From Nocardia arizonensis (lineage in GTDB: Bacteria > Actinomycetota > Actinomycetes > Mycobacteriales > Mycobacteriaceae), in the NCBI RefSeq assembly GCF_001310275.1, contig NZ_LGYZ01000090.1, positions 1 through 46,976 on the forward strand: a stretch of 46,976 bases of DNA, written 5' to 3'. The notes below the pieces were generated by a model. It did no database searches. It had not been told where the DNA came from and saw only the letters and a list, made by a program, of their open reading frames with translations. Position 1 is the first letter of the stretch. Each line of letters opens with the position of its first letter. Made by a program: the position numbers and the translations under genes. Below are positions 8,709-16,389 of this stretch, one piece after another.

Positions 8709-10007
8709 TCAATGGAGCGCGAAGTAGCGCAGCCAGAGATATGGTGCGGCGACCGCGATAGTGACAGCGGTGACGACGATGCCTTTGCGGGTGAATTCCC
8801 AGAAGCTGATCGGATTGCCGGCGCTGCGGGCGATGCCGAGCATCACGACGTTGGCGCTGGCGCCGACGGCAGTGAGGTTCCCGCCGAAGTCCGCGCCCAG
8901 AACCAACGCCCACCACAACGCACCGGCTCGAGGATCGTCCATGCTCGCGACGAGGTCGGCGACCAGGGGGCTCATGGTCGCGACATAGGGGATGTTGTCG
9001 ATGAGGCCGGATAGCAACGCCGAGACAACGAGGATGAGCATCGTCGCCAGCAGCACGTTACCGCCGGTGACGTCGGTGGCCAGTTCGGCGAGTCGCTCGA
9101 TCACCCCGGTTTTCACCAGAGCGCCGATAATCACGAACAAGCCCGCGAAGAACAGCAAGGTCTCCCATTCCACCGCGGACAGGTAATCGCGCTGCGGGAC
9201 GCCGGAGATCAGGACCAACACACCGGCGCCGAGCATGGCCACCACCGATGGCGCGATGTGGAACAGCGAGTGTCCGACGAACCCGGCCAGTACGGCGGCG
9301 AGCACGATCGTGCATTTGACCAGCAACCTGGGATCGCTGATGGCTTCGCGTTCGTTGAGGGTCATGGCGTCGGCCGCGCGGGCGGGGTCCACGTCGAAAC
9401 TACCGCGGAAAAGGCGCGGAAGCAGCAGCGTGAATACCGCGAGCGCGATGAGCACGATCGGTGCCATGTGGATCAGGAAGGTGTTGAACGACAGCCCGGC
9501 CCGGCTGCCGACGATGATGTTCGGCGGGTCGCCGATGAGGGTGGCGGCGCCGCCGATGTTGGATGCGAGAACCTCGGCGATGAGAAAGGGAACCGGGTTG
9601 ATCGCGAGCCGGTCGCACACCAGCAGCGTCACCGGCGCGATGAGCAACACGGTGGTGACATTGTCGAGCATGGCCGACGCGAGGGCCGTCATGAGGACCA
9701 TCAGAACCATTACTCGTACCGGGGATCCTCTGGCGCGTTTGGTCGCCCAGATCGCGGTGTATTCGAACACACCGGTCTGGCGCAGAACACCGACGATGAT
9801 CATCATCCCCAGCAGCAAGAAGATGACATCCCAGTCGATGCCGACCTCATGGGAGTAGAAAGCGTCTTCGGATCCGATGACTCCGAAGGCGAGCAGGATC
9901 GCGGCGCCGCCGAGGGCGGCCTTGGTCTTGTGGATGCGTTCGGTGGCGATGAGGGCGTAGGCGACGAGGAAGACCGAGACCGCGACGACCGTCACGATGT
10001 CCACCAC
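8709..10007 (-). CDS. ArsB/NhaD superfamily ion permease
   Basis: A 432-residue integral membrane protein with about 11 helices. Two repeated halves carry the ArsB/NhaD (SLC13-related) signatures: SAMLDNVTTVLLIAPVTLLVCD with ASNIGGAATLIGDPPNII in the first, SGLIDNIPYVATMSPLVADL with GADFGGNLTAVGASANVV in the second. These re-entrant loops bind Na+ and substrate in the superfamily. Members move arsenite, Na+/H+ or organic anions; the sequence does not decide which. There is no arsR or arsC gene nearby, so arsenic export is not favoured. It starts with GTG 41 bases after the CBS gene on the same strand, so the CBS protein may gate or sense for it. Confidence 0.85.
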   Translation of the reverse strand: MVDIVTVVAVSVFLVAYALIATERIHKTKAALGGAAILLAFGVIGSEDAFYSHEVGIDWDVIFLLLGMMIIVGVLRQTGVFEYTAIWATKRARGSPVRVMVLMVLMTALASAMLDNVTTVLLIAPVTLLVCDRLAINPVPFLIAEVLASNIGGAATLIGDPPNIIVGSRAGLSFNTFLIHMAPIVLIALAVFTLLLPRLFRGSFDVDPARAADAMTLNEREAISDPRLLVKCTIVLAAVLAGFVGHSLFHIAPSVVAMLGAGVLVLISGVPQRDYLSAVEWETLLFFAGLFVIIGALVKTGVIERLAELATDVTGGNVLLATMLILVVSALLSGLIDNIPYVATMSPLVADLVASMDDPRAGALWWALVLGADFGGNLTAVGASANVVMLGIARSAGNPISFWEFTRKGIVVTAVTIAVAAPYLWLRYFALH

Positions 10008-10047
10008 ACACGAGCGGTCGACGTGGCGCTCATGATCCCGTCGCGGG

Positions 10048-10494
10048 TCAGCCGTCTTGCAGGGCGGCGGCCAATAGCCGGGATGCGGTGATCACTCCGA
10101 CGAGTTCGTCGCCCTTCAGCACGGCGATGAGCGGGCAGCGGAACCGGGCCATGACCGCGGCGACCTCGACGATCGTGTCGTCGGACCGGGCCGCGGGCAC
10201 CTTGCTGAGCCGTTCGGGGATGACGTCGCGGACCTTCTTGCCACGCAGCTTGTCCGCGATCCGATCGCACATCGATTCCGTGAGCACGCCGGCCAAGGAC
10301 GGATCGTCCTGCACGTATTTCGGGACGATGAAGCGCACCACCTGGGAGGCGGGCAAGACGGCTTGCGGGGCCCCTTGGCCGTCGGTCACCACGATCCCGG
10401 GCAACCGATGCTCGGCCAGCAGCCGAGCAGCGTCCAGCGCGTCGGTGTCCAGACTGACCACCGGGTATTCCTCGGCCATTTGAGCAGCACGCAC
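10048..10494 (-). CDS. CBS-domain pair protein
   Basis: About 148 residues with two CBS motifs. The first covers YPVVSLDTDALDAARLLAEHRLPGIVVTDGQG; the second VRDVIPERLSKVPAARSDDTIVEVAAVMARFRCPLIAVLKGDELVGVITASRLL. CBS pairs bind adenine nucleotides and regulate attached or partner proteins. It precedes the ArsB/NhaD-type permease by 41 bases in the same direction, so a regulatory role for that transporter is likely. The start shown is GTG at 10494; ATG at 10479 (MAEEYPVV) is equally possible. Confidence 0.85.
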   Translation of the reverse strand: MRAAQMAEEYPVVSLDTDALDAARLLAEHRLPGIVVTDGQGAPQAVLPASQVVRFIVPKYVQDDPSLAGVLTESMCDRIADKLRGKKVRDVIPERLSKVPAARSDDTIVEVAAVMARFRCPLIAVLKGDELVGVITASRLLAAALQDG

Positions 10495-10943
10495 ACCTGC
10501 AGGATACGACCCGGGACGGTGTGATCGCCCGCGCGAAGTTCGTCAAGCTCGAGTACTTGCCCGTCACCACAAACTCCCAGGTTGGTGGGTGTGACCCGAG
10601 TCCCGGACCACATGCCGACCAGACTTCCCGGCGCTCCAGAGTAAAGATGCCGTAAGTAACGCCCGCGGGGCAACTCTGGACCGGTCCGGCCCATAGCGCC
10701 TGAGTTGCTTCGTCCTGCTCCGTAGCACAGAGCAGGGTCGATCACAGTTGATCGCCGCAGCGTTTGATCTATGTTCGTACCAGGTTCGCAGGCGTCTATC
10801 AGGCGTGCAGCCACACGACAGTGTGTTCTACCGGCCAGCGGAAGGTTGCCCGGGGGCAGTGCCGTCGTGGAGTCGACGCGTCGGCTGAGCCCAGGCCGGA
10901 TTCGCACCGCCGCGGATCACAGCGGTTTTACCCCGCCAAGGGG
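10495..10943. other. Intergenic spacer between CBS gene and regulator gene
   Basis: A stretch of 449 bases between two leftward genes. It should contain the promoter of the CBS-permease pair, but I see no convincing -35/-10 pair. A weak inverted repeat, CCAGAGT near 10636 and ACTCTGG near 10674, is too short to call. No protein family could be recognised in any frame. Confidence 0.5.
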
Positions 10944-11273
10944 TCAGCTGTCCGGGTCCAGTGCCGATTGCTCGTAGAGTGCCGTCCAGACAGTCAGGCT
11001 GGACAGGGCATCGACGGTTCGGCGGCCACGCTCGGTCAGGATCAACCGCCCGGCCTGCGACAAAGCATCGTCCCAACTGCCTGGCAACTCGGCGACGACG
11101 AGTCCGCGTGCGGCTACTACACGGACCGCGTGCGGCAGCGTCCACCGGCCACCGATAGCGCTGCGCAACTCCGCGAGGGTGTGCGTACGGTGGGACAAAA
11201 CGTCGAGGATCTCCACCACGTGGCGGTGCTCGACCAGCTCGCGTAGGGTCTCGAGATCATCGTATCGGCTCAT
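10944..11273 (-). CDS. Winged-helix transcriptional regulator (HxlR-like)
   Basis: A 109-residue protein, MSRYDDLETLRELVEHRHVVEILDVLSHRTHTLAELRSAIGG, then LPHAVRVVAARGLVV and LTERGRRTVDALSSL. This is the helix-turn-helix plus wing order of HxlR/MarR-like regulators: recognition helix around WTLPHAVRVVAARG, wing before AGRLILTERG. The ATG at 11273 is preferred because an AGGGG sequence lies about 8 bases upstream; the frame stays open to 11306. No effector or operator is visible, and no target gene is obvious since the neighbouring permease pair is 450 bases away. Confidence 0.7.
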   Translation of the reverse strand: MSRYDDLETLRELVEHRHVVEILDVLSHRTHTLAELRSAIGGRWTLPHAVRVVAARGLVVAELPGSWDDALSQAGRLILTERGRRTVDALSSLTVWTALYEQSALDPDS

Positions 11274-11962
11274 GCCAACCACCCCTGGGGTCTGCCACTC
11301 AACCATGGCCGGACGCTATACGGCCCCCAGCCGAGCGCGGGCTATTCCTGACGACAATCCACGCCGCCTACCGATGGTTTTGACGAAATCAATGCATCGC
11401 CTGGGCCTGAATACTGCCTCCACGCCCGGCACTGCCACAGTTGCCGGGACACAGGCGCGGTAGTCGCACGGCCGGCTGGTGAAGAGCGGTCGCTTTCGGT
11501 ACGTGTAGCTAGCCGCGCCGATTCCCGCAGAACATATGCGAACTCGAGACCACGACGACGATCCGGACCGCAGCAGGCGCAAATGATTCGTCAATCCGCT
11601 GTGCGAAATCTTGCCCACGCCACCGCAAGGGTTTCTCATCGGACTATGACCGAAATCCCGGACGTCGCGCCGCTTCCGCGCACGCCGTCTGGCCCCGCTC
11701 GGGTTCGCGGCGAGTACGAATTGCCGTCGTCGCTGGAGCTTTTCGGTTTCGGAATCGAGGACGAGCCGCCCAGTCCGGCTTGAGACCCTCCGCCTTTCCG
11801 CCCTGTTCGGCGTTGCCACTGGGACCTTCGTGTGCACAAAAGCCATTGCTGTCGTGCGTATCCCGATGCCCCGCCCACTCCCCCTGATCGGGGATCACTG
11901 CTGCGGATCGATCCGCTTGCCGTCAGTCGACGGCGGCCCCACGCTCACTCGATAGGAGAGCT
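11274..11962. other. Long spacer with one small ORF of uncertain status
   Basis: Almost 700 bases with no recognisable family. The only item with some coding character is a 45-codon rightward frame at 11646-11783, starting MTEIPDVAPLPRTP and ending FGFGIEDEPPSPA, acidic and proline-rich. It has no strong ribosome-binding site and I recognise no homolog, so it could be a small peptide gene or chance. On the other strand around 11590-11630 the text ISHSGLTNHLRLLRS recalls an ArsR helix-turn-helix but is not part of a sensible gene. A good Shine-Dalgarno (AGGAG) for the following SDR gene is at the right end. Confidence 0.35.
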
Positions 11963-12784
11963 ATGTCCGAATTTCTGTCCGCGTCCCGGGTAACCATGGT
12001 GACCGGCGCCGATACCCGTCTCGGCCATGCGACCGCGCGACGGCTCGGCGCCGACGGTGCCGCCGTGATCCTGCACGCACAGGACAAAGACGGTGCCGAG
12101 GAAGCATTCGAAGCGCTGGTTTACGCGGGCATTCCGCCCCAGAGGCTGCACTTCGTGCACGCGGACTTCACGAAGCTCTCCGAGGTGGACGAACTCGCGG
12201 TCACGCTGGCCGCGACAGTGCCGTGCCTGCACGCGCTGATCAATGCCGCCTCGATTCCGGCCAGCCAGCGCCGCTCACAAACCGAGGACGGCTACGAGAC
12301 GACCCTGCAGGTCAACTATCTCGCACCGCAGCGCTTGATCATGGCGCTGGTGCCCGCGGTCGCGGCGGCGCGAGGCAGAGTGGTGACCGTGTCGTCTCCA
12401 CTGCATCGGGGAGGCACCGTGGACTACTCCGATCTGGATCGCAAACGCGGCATCTACACGCCACTGGCGGTCTACGCGCAATCCAAACTGGCGCTGACCA
12501 TGTTCACCCGGACACTCGCCGAGACCGGTCCCGAATGCCTGACCGCGGTGAGCGTCCACCCCGGCGACTTCGAAATCGACATTCCCCAGCTCCGCGGTCA
12601 CGCGGGCACACCAGTGGACAACGCCGCCGATCTGCTGGCGATATACAGCGCCCCCGGCGCCCCTGTCGTCAACGGTGGGTACCACGAAGGCACCCAACCA
12701 GCGCAAACAGCTGCGCTGGTGAGCAATTCACGTGCCCGAGCCCGGCTGGCCGCCTGGACCAACCAGCAGAACCCCACCGCTTGA
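11963..12784 (+). CDS. Short-chain dehydrogenase/reductase family protein
   Basis: A 273-residue Rossmann enzyme with strand MVTGADTRLGHATARRL (variant TGxxxGxG, residues 14-21), LINAAS with Asn94, VVTVSSPLH, and catalytic Tyr171/Lys175 in YAQSK. The order matches the NAD(P)-dependent SDR family; the C-terminal 50 residues are family-variable. In the nucleotide motif Leu replaces the usual second Gly-x-Gly residue, so cofactor binding may be altered. ATG at 11963 has AGGAG 8 bases upstream. The substrate is unknown. It lies alone among mobile-element debris, so it may be an acquired gene. Confidence 0.88.
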   Translation: MSEFLSASRVTMVTGADTRLGHATARRLGADGAAVILHAQDKDGAEEAFEALVYAGIPPQRLHFVHADFTKLSEVDELAVTLAATVPCLHALINAASIPASQRRSQTEDGYETTLQVNYLAPQRLIMALVPAVAAARGRVVTVSSPLHRGGTVDYSDLDRKRGIYTPLAVYAQSKLALTMFTRTLAETGPECLTAVSVHPGDFEIDIPQLRGHAGTPVDNAADLLAIYSAPGAPVVNGGYHEGTQPAQTAALVSNSRARARLAAWTNQQNPTA

Positions 12785-12841
12785 CCATCGAAAAGCAGCC
12801 GACTCGAGTGGAATTAGCGATGACCGTGTCATCCCCAAAAC

Positions 12842-12955
12842 CGTCACTACATTCGTCTGGATTCCAACGACTACTCGGTGCACCCGGCGGTGATCGGGCG
12901 CCGGATCGAGATCGTCGCCGATCTGGATCGGGTCCGGACCAGAGTTGACAGCCGC
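12842..12955 (+). pseudogene. Fragment of an IS21-type transposase (istA) C-terminal region
   Basis: One frame reads HYIRLDSNDYSVHPAVIGRR, then IEIVADLDRVR. I recognise this as the conserved beta-barrel segment near the C-terminus of IS21-family IstA transposases (typically DYSVHPxxIGRR..V.ADLDRVRV). No integrase DDE core, istB or terminal repeats are present, and the frame decays after VRTRVDS. It marks an old insertion now reduced to about 110 bases. The following 200 bases up to the vapBC operator contain nothing I can identify. Confidence 0.65.
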
Positions 12956-13169
12956 GTCGAGGGAACCAACTGCGCGGCCTTGGTACTAACGCCCCGCACA
13001 ACACCACCGCAGCGGCCCCGACCAAAGCTGAGCGGTCACCAGCGCGCGGTCACCGCAACACCACACCCGACAGACGAAGGCACGACGATCACCAACCATC
13101 TGTCAAGGCACGATTCGGTTACCGAAGGGAGTAGGAGGACCAAGCTACAGAAGCATTTCGCGCCGAGAT

Positions 13170-13208
13170 GGCAGTTTACATGCGCATGACATGCGCATGT
13201 AAACTGCC
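13170..13208. promoter_or_regulatory. Perfect 39-bp palindrome, probable VapBC operator
   Basis: The arms 13170-13188 and 13190-13208 are exact reverse complements (19 bp each, one central base). The core is TTTACATGCGCATG, then A, then CATGCGCATGTAAA. Each arm holds the self-complementary CATGCGCATG. The palindrome ends 3 bases before the vapB ATG, so it sits where a ribosome-binding site would be, and no Shine-Dalgarno is visible. It is most likely the site where the VapBC complex represses its own operon. Confidence 0.85.
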
Positions 13209-13211
13209 CAC

Positions 13212-13448
13212 ATGGCCGTTGCGATCCAGATCAAGGACGTCCCCGAGGAAGTGCGAGATGCTATCGCCGCACGCGCTGCGGCCCGGGGCCAGTCCACCCA
13301 GGTATACCTGCGCGCTCTGCTGGAACGAGAGTTGCGTGCCGAACGAAACAAGCATCTACTCGAGAGCCTGGTCGGGCACCGCGGACTCGACATGGACGCG
13401 CAGGATGTCGTCGAGGAGATACGTGGCGGACGCAAGGACGACGAGTGA
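13212..13448 (+). CDS. vapB: VapB-type antitoxin (ribbon-helix-helix)
   Basis: A 78-residue protein starting MAVAIQIKDVPEEVRDAIAARAAARGQSTQVYLRALLERE. This is the beta-strand plus two-helix (Arc/MetJ, FitA-like) DNA-binding fold of VapB antitoxins. The acidic, flexible tail LDMDAQDVVEEIRGGRKDDE should wrap the toxin's active site. The start ATG lies 3 bases after the palindromic operator. The stop overlaps the toxin's GTG start (GTGA). Together with VapC it forms a type II toxin-antitoxin module, neutralising the RNase and repressing transcription. Confidence 0.92.
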   Translation: MAVAIQIKDVPEEVRDAIAARAAARGQSTQVYLRALLERELRAERNKHLLESLVGHRGLDMDAQDVVEEIRGGRKDDE

Positions 13449-13849
13449 TCGTCGTCGACGCGAACGTCATGGTCATGGCTTTGTCCAGCCCCACGGCGCA
13501 GGGCGACACCGCAAGAGCAGCGATGCTCGCCGACGACAACTGGATCGCTCCCGCGCACATGCCTTTGGAGGTACTGCGCACCCTCCGCAAAGCCGTACTG
13601 GTTGACCACTTGACCGCCGACGCCAGCGATTCCGCGTTCCGAGCGCTCGCGGCGATGCAGGTCGTCTACGTGGGAACCGATGCTGCGCTGCTGCATGCGG
13701 TCTGGGCGATGCGCCACAACGTCTCCATGTACGACGCAGCCTACTTGTCGGTCGCTGCCCTGTACGATGCTCCGCTCATCACTTTCGATGCCCGGCTCGC
13801 CAAAGCGGCCGAACAGGCCAATCCGGGCATCCGCGTCACCCTGCTCTGA
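13445..13849 (+). CDS. vapC: VapC-type PIN-domain ribonuclease toxin
   Basis: A 134-residue PIN-domain protein with the four acidic metal-binding residues in place: Asp5 (IVVDANV), Glu42 (PLEVLRTL), Asp97 (SMYDAAYLSVA) and Asp115 (LITFDARLA). VapC toxins cut specific RNAs, often tRNA or rRNA. All catalytic residues and the full length are kept, so the gene appears active. GTG start overlaps the vapB stop by 4 bases, ensuring coupled translation. A degenerate relative of its middle part sits at about 3920-4027 in this window. Confidence 0.94.
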   Translation: MIVVDANVMVMALSSPTAQGDTARAAMLADDNWIAPAHMPLEVLRTLRKAVLVDHLTADASDSAFRALAAMQVVYVGTDAALLHAVWAMRHNVSMYDAAYLSVAALYDAPLITFDARLAKAAEQANPGIRVTLL

Positions 13850-14258
13850 CTGCGGGTGTGTACCGATGGAACAAGTCCCTCGTGTGTCTTGCGATCCAGC
13901 CAATATCACCGAATCATCGGCGATCCCAACAGTTCGAAGGTGGACTTCCAGTTCGAGCACAGGCATCCAGATGTCCGGGCCGAGCGAGAACGCAAACCCG
14001 CCGCACCGACCCCACGAATGCGTCACCGTCACGAAGGTGGAAGCGTGCCAGCCCGGCGAGCCACCGCACATAGACCCAACTCTCCATGGCGAGTCGGTCG
14101 GTCAACGGCCCGTCCGGGCGAAGTCATATGAAGTCAGCGATTCGATTCGAGCGGTATAACCGGGTCGCGCTGCTGCCCGTGTAATTGACCAATTCCAGAA
14201 GAAAACAGGACCACGAAAACGCTTCGAACCGGCTCGATCGCTGCCACGCTGACTGTCC
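13850..14258. other. Spacer downstream of vapBC
   Basis: About 410 bases between vapC and a broken gene. Frames on both strands are open in places, but none shows a recognisable family, start signal or consistent codon bias. It is probably decayed accessory DNA. I see no terminator hairpin after vapC. Confidence 0.4.
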
Positions 14259-14520
14259 ATGGCGCGAGCAGAACCGATCAACCAGATTCAGTTCGACCTG
14301 CTGGAGTGGGTGAGCGACGGCTGCCCGGACGGCGTGATGACCGGGCACACATACAAGACCACAGCGAAGGCGCTGGAATGGCGCCGCCTGCTCACCATTT
14401 CGACAAAGGACGGCACATGGCAGACATCTCTCACCGACGCCGGACGCTACTACCGACAGCACGGCTCCTACCCCGCCGGTCACTGGGACATGTCCACGGC
14501 CCGGCGTTTGGCCGCTGGGC
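14259..14520 (+). pseudogene. Broken hypothetical gene, N-terminal part only
   Basis: The first 75 codons read well: MARAEPINQIQFDLLEWVSD, then GCPDGVMTGHTYKTTAKALE and SLTDAGRYYRQHGSYPAGHW. They resemble the N-terminal winged-helix-like segment of long actinobacterial hypothetical proteins that begin with INPTQ.xLLEWVxDGCPDG and end the module at LTxAGxYYLxHGxYP. After about 14500 the frame turns to arginine-rich out-of-frame text and runs on into the tRNA gene, so the 284-codon open frame is not a real protein. It is a truncated copy. Confidence 0.6.
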
Positions 14521-14521
14521 T

Positions 14522-14760
14522 CAGAATTTTCCCAGCATGGTCGCCACCACCGTGCCACGCGACGGTGACTACGACAACCTCGACATCCCGCGCTCCATTT
14601 GTTCTTCGACGTACTGACCGCGCTGGTCTGCGGCGGCGTCAGCACGGTCGCCGAAGCCGCGTTCCAGGACAAGCTCTGGCGCCCGAACCTGCTACACCTG
14701 GCCGAGTTCACCGAAATCCGCGGAGAGCAGGGAAGCCAGGCTGTGTGGCTGATCTCAGAG
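14522..14760 (+). pseudogene. Internal fragment of an AAA-type kinase/ATPase gene, frameshifted
   Basis: Two adjoining frames together give QNFPSMVATTVPRDGDYDNL, DIPRS, then FFDVLTALVCGGVSTVAEAAFQDKLWRPNLLHLAEF. The second part matches the family of small zeta-like AAA kinases with the segment VVAEAAFQDxLWRPGL. The switch of frame near 14598 and the absence of a Walker A N-terminus show it is a remnant. The 180 bases that follow, to the tRNA, show nothing. Confidence 0.5.
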
Positions 14761-14937
14761 GGATCTGGCCTGACATCCCCGCAACTACGGGGCAGAGAAC
14801 CTTCACAACTTTTCTTTCAACGAAACTACAAAGAAGTACCGCTGTGGTTATTATCGATCCTCAAAATGTCCGCTTCTTCTCAGATGTCTACGGACGGAAA
14901 ACCGCCTCATACTGGAGTTATAGCGAGAATGAATGGG

Positions 14938-15011
14938 TGGGCCTAGGAGGACTTGAACCTCCGACCTCTTCGTTATCAGCGAAGCGCTCTAACCGCCTGA
15001 GCTATAGGCCC
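14938..15011 (-). tRNA. ileT: tRNA-Ile (anticodon GAU)
   Basis: On the minus strand the sequence folds as a full cloverleaf. Acceptor GGGCCTA pairs with TAGGCCC plus discriminator A. The D arm is GCTC/GAGC, the anticodon stem CTTCG/CGAAG with loop CTGATAA (anticodon GAT), and the T stem GGAGG/CCTCC with TTCAAGT. CCA is not encoded. A tRNA-Ile after gyrA and the DUF3566 gene is the normal actinobacterial order. The tRNA-Ala that usually follows is not present within the window. Confidence 0.97.
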
Positions 15012-15230
15012 GTATTCTGCGGGAAACATGTCAACCAATCCAAGATTCCGACTCGAACCCGCCGAGGGGAAAGATTACCCGACCTCCATGGGATCGACCA
15101 AAACGGCTGGTAGAGGCGCTGTATGACCGGAATCCCCGTGCTTCGGCGTCGGCAATCCGGCCGGATGCCCTTCCGCAAGAACCGGTCAGTCGCGCAACCA
15201 TCGTAGGGTGCGGGCCGGACGTACAACGAC

Positions 15231-15264
15231 GAAGGCCGGCGCCCACAGCGGGACGCCGGCCTTC
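15231..15264 (-). terminator. Stem-loop downstream of the DUF3566 gene
   Basis: Arms GAAGGCCGGCG (15231-15241) and CGCCGGCCTTC (15254-15264) are perfectly complementary with a 12-base loop. It lies 17 bases after the stop of the leftward DUF3566 gene. There is no clear U-tract, as is common for actinobacterial terminators. Confidence 0.75.
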
Positions 15265-15280
15265 GTGCGGGGATCGTGAC

Positions 15281-16351
15281 CTAGTCGGGGTCGGCCAGGG
15301 TGACCTGGATACCGCCGACGAGGTCGCAGCACTGGTTGTAGATGAAGGTGCCCACGGTGCCGAGGGCGGTGAACAGTACGACGTTGATGAGGCCGACGAC
15401 GCCCGCGTAGCCGAAGACCGTGCCCGCGTCTATGAGGCCCGCCGAACCGCTGTCCTGGGACACCATGTCGGTGAAGGTGTTGTTCAGGCGCTCCCACACG
15501 CCCATGCCTTCGAGGACGATGTAGAGCAGGCCGACGGCCAGCATCCATACGAAGAACAGGGCCACGCTGATCACCAGCGAGATCTTCAGCGTCGACCAGG
15601 GGTCGATGCGGCGGATCTGCACGGTGGCGCGCAGTGGCTCACCCGCGACGGCCGCGGCGACCGCGACCGGCACCGCGGGCGAGATCGGCGGCGGTGCGCT
15701 GTGACCGGTGTTGTCCATCGGCGGGAGCGGATGCCGGATCTCGGACAGATCGGGCATGTCCTTGATGAGTTCGGGGCGCGCGATGCTGCGGGTGGGCCCG
15801 TCGATTCCGACGGACTTCACCATCGCGGCCTCCTTGCGGGCGGCCTTGGCGGCGAGGTCGGCGGTCGTGCGGGCATTGGTGACGCCGCCGTTGAGACCGG
15901 CGTTGCCCGTCGGACGTCCGGTGACCGGCGCCTGACCTGGCCGGTACAGGTTCGACTGCGGCTCCCGCTGCGGCAGCTGCGCCCAGCCGCCGTCCTGGTA
16001 TGGCGAACCGCCCTGCTGCTGGGGCATGTCACCGCCCTCGGGCGGCTTGGGCGGCTCACCCTGGTTGTTGCCCATGCGCACGGTGGCCTGGTCGAAACCT
16101 TCCGGCGCGCCCGCGGATTGCTGCTCCGGCGGCCTCGGGGCGCCCTGGTTGCCGGAGTTCTCGTGCGGCTGGCCACTCTGGGGCGCCGCCCCCTGCGGCG
16201 CCTGGCCGGGTTGTCCCGAACCCGGCTGCCCATTCTCGGCCGAGGAGACCGGCCGTGGGATCGGCCGCGGCGGAATCGGGGACGGTGCGATCCGCTCGGT
16301 CACACCGTTCGTGTGCTGCCGCTCGTCATTCGGCTGATTCGGAGTGGTCAA
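15281..16351 (-). CDS. DUF3566 family membrane protein
   Basis: A 356-residue protein. A long proline-, glutamine- and glycine-rich disordered region takes up about the first 230 residues. The conserved DUF3566 domain follows: ATVQIRRIDPWSTLKISLVISVALFFVWMLAVGLLYIVLEGMGVWERLN, then a second helix GVVGLINVVLFTALGTVGTFIYNQCCDLVGGIQVTLAD. This is the membrane protein encoded directly after gyrA in mycobacteria (Rv0007 type), of unknown function, perhaps linked to cell division. It starts 38 bases after gyrA on the same strand and is probably co-transcribed with it. A stem-loop ends the unit before tRNA-Ile. Confidence 0.9.
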   Translation of the reverse strand: MTTPNQPNDERQHTNGVTERIAPSPIPPRPIPRPVSSAENGQPGSGQPGQAPQGAAPQSGQPHENSGNQGAPRPPEQQSAGAPEGFDQATVRMGNNQGEPPKPPEGGDMPQQQGGSPYQDGGWAQLPQREPQSNLYRPGQAPVTGRPTGNAGLNGGVTNARTTADLAAKAARKEAAMVKSVGIDGPTRSIARPELIKDMPDLSEIRHPLPPMDNTGHSAPPPISPAVPVAVAAAVAGEPLRATVQIRRIDPWSTLKISLVISVALFFVWMLAVGLLYIVLEGMGVWERLNNTFTDMVSQDSGSAGLIDAGTVFGYAGVVGLINVVLFTALGTVGTFIYNQCCDLVGGIQVTLADPD

Positions 16352-16389
16352 TGGGAATCCTCAGATCCATTCTTTGCCGCCGCTGGTGG

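Noticed and set aside
11583..11640. Text ISHSGLTNHLRLLRS on the minus strand, like an ArsR helix-turn-helix
   Set aside because: It is not followed or preceded by a coherent regulator and lies in a low-confidence frame; may be chance or a remnant.
13850..14258. Several medium open frames after vapC on both strands
   Set aside because: None has a start signal or recognisable family; overlapping shadows are expected in high-GC DNA.
14259..15113. A 284-codon open frame as one protein
   Set aside because: Only the first 75 codons look like protein; the rest is out-of-frame text from a kinase remnant and it reads through the tRNA-Ile gene.
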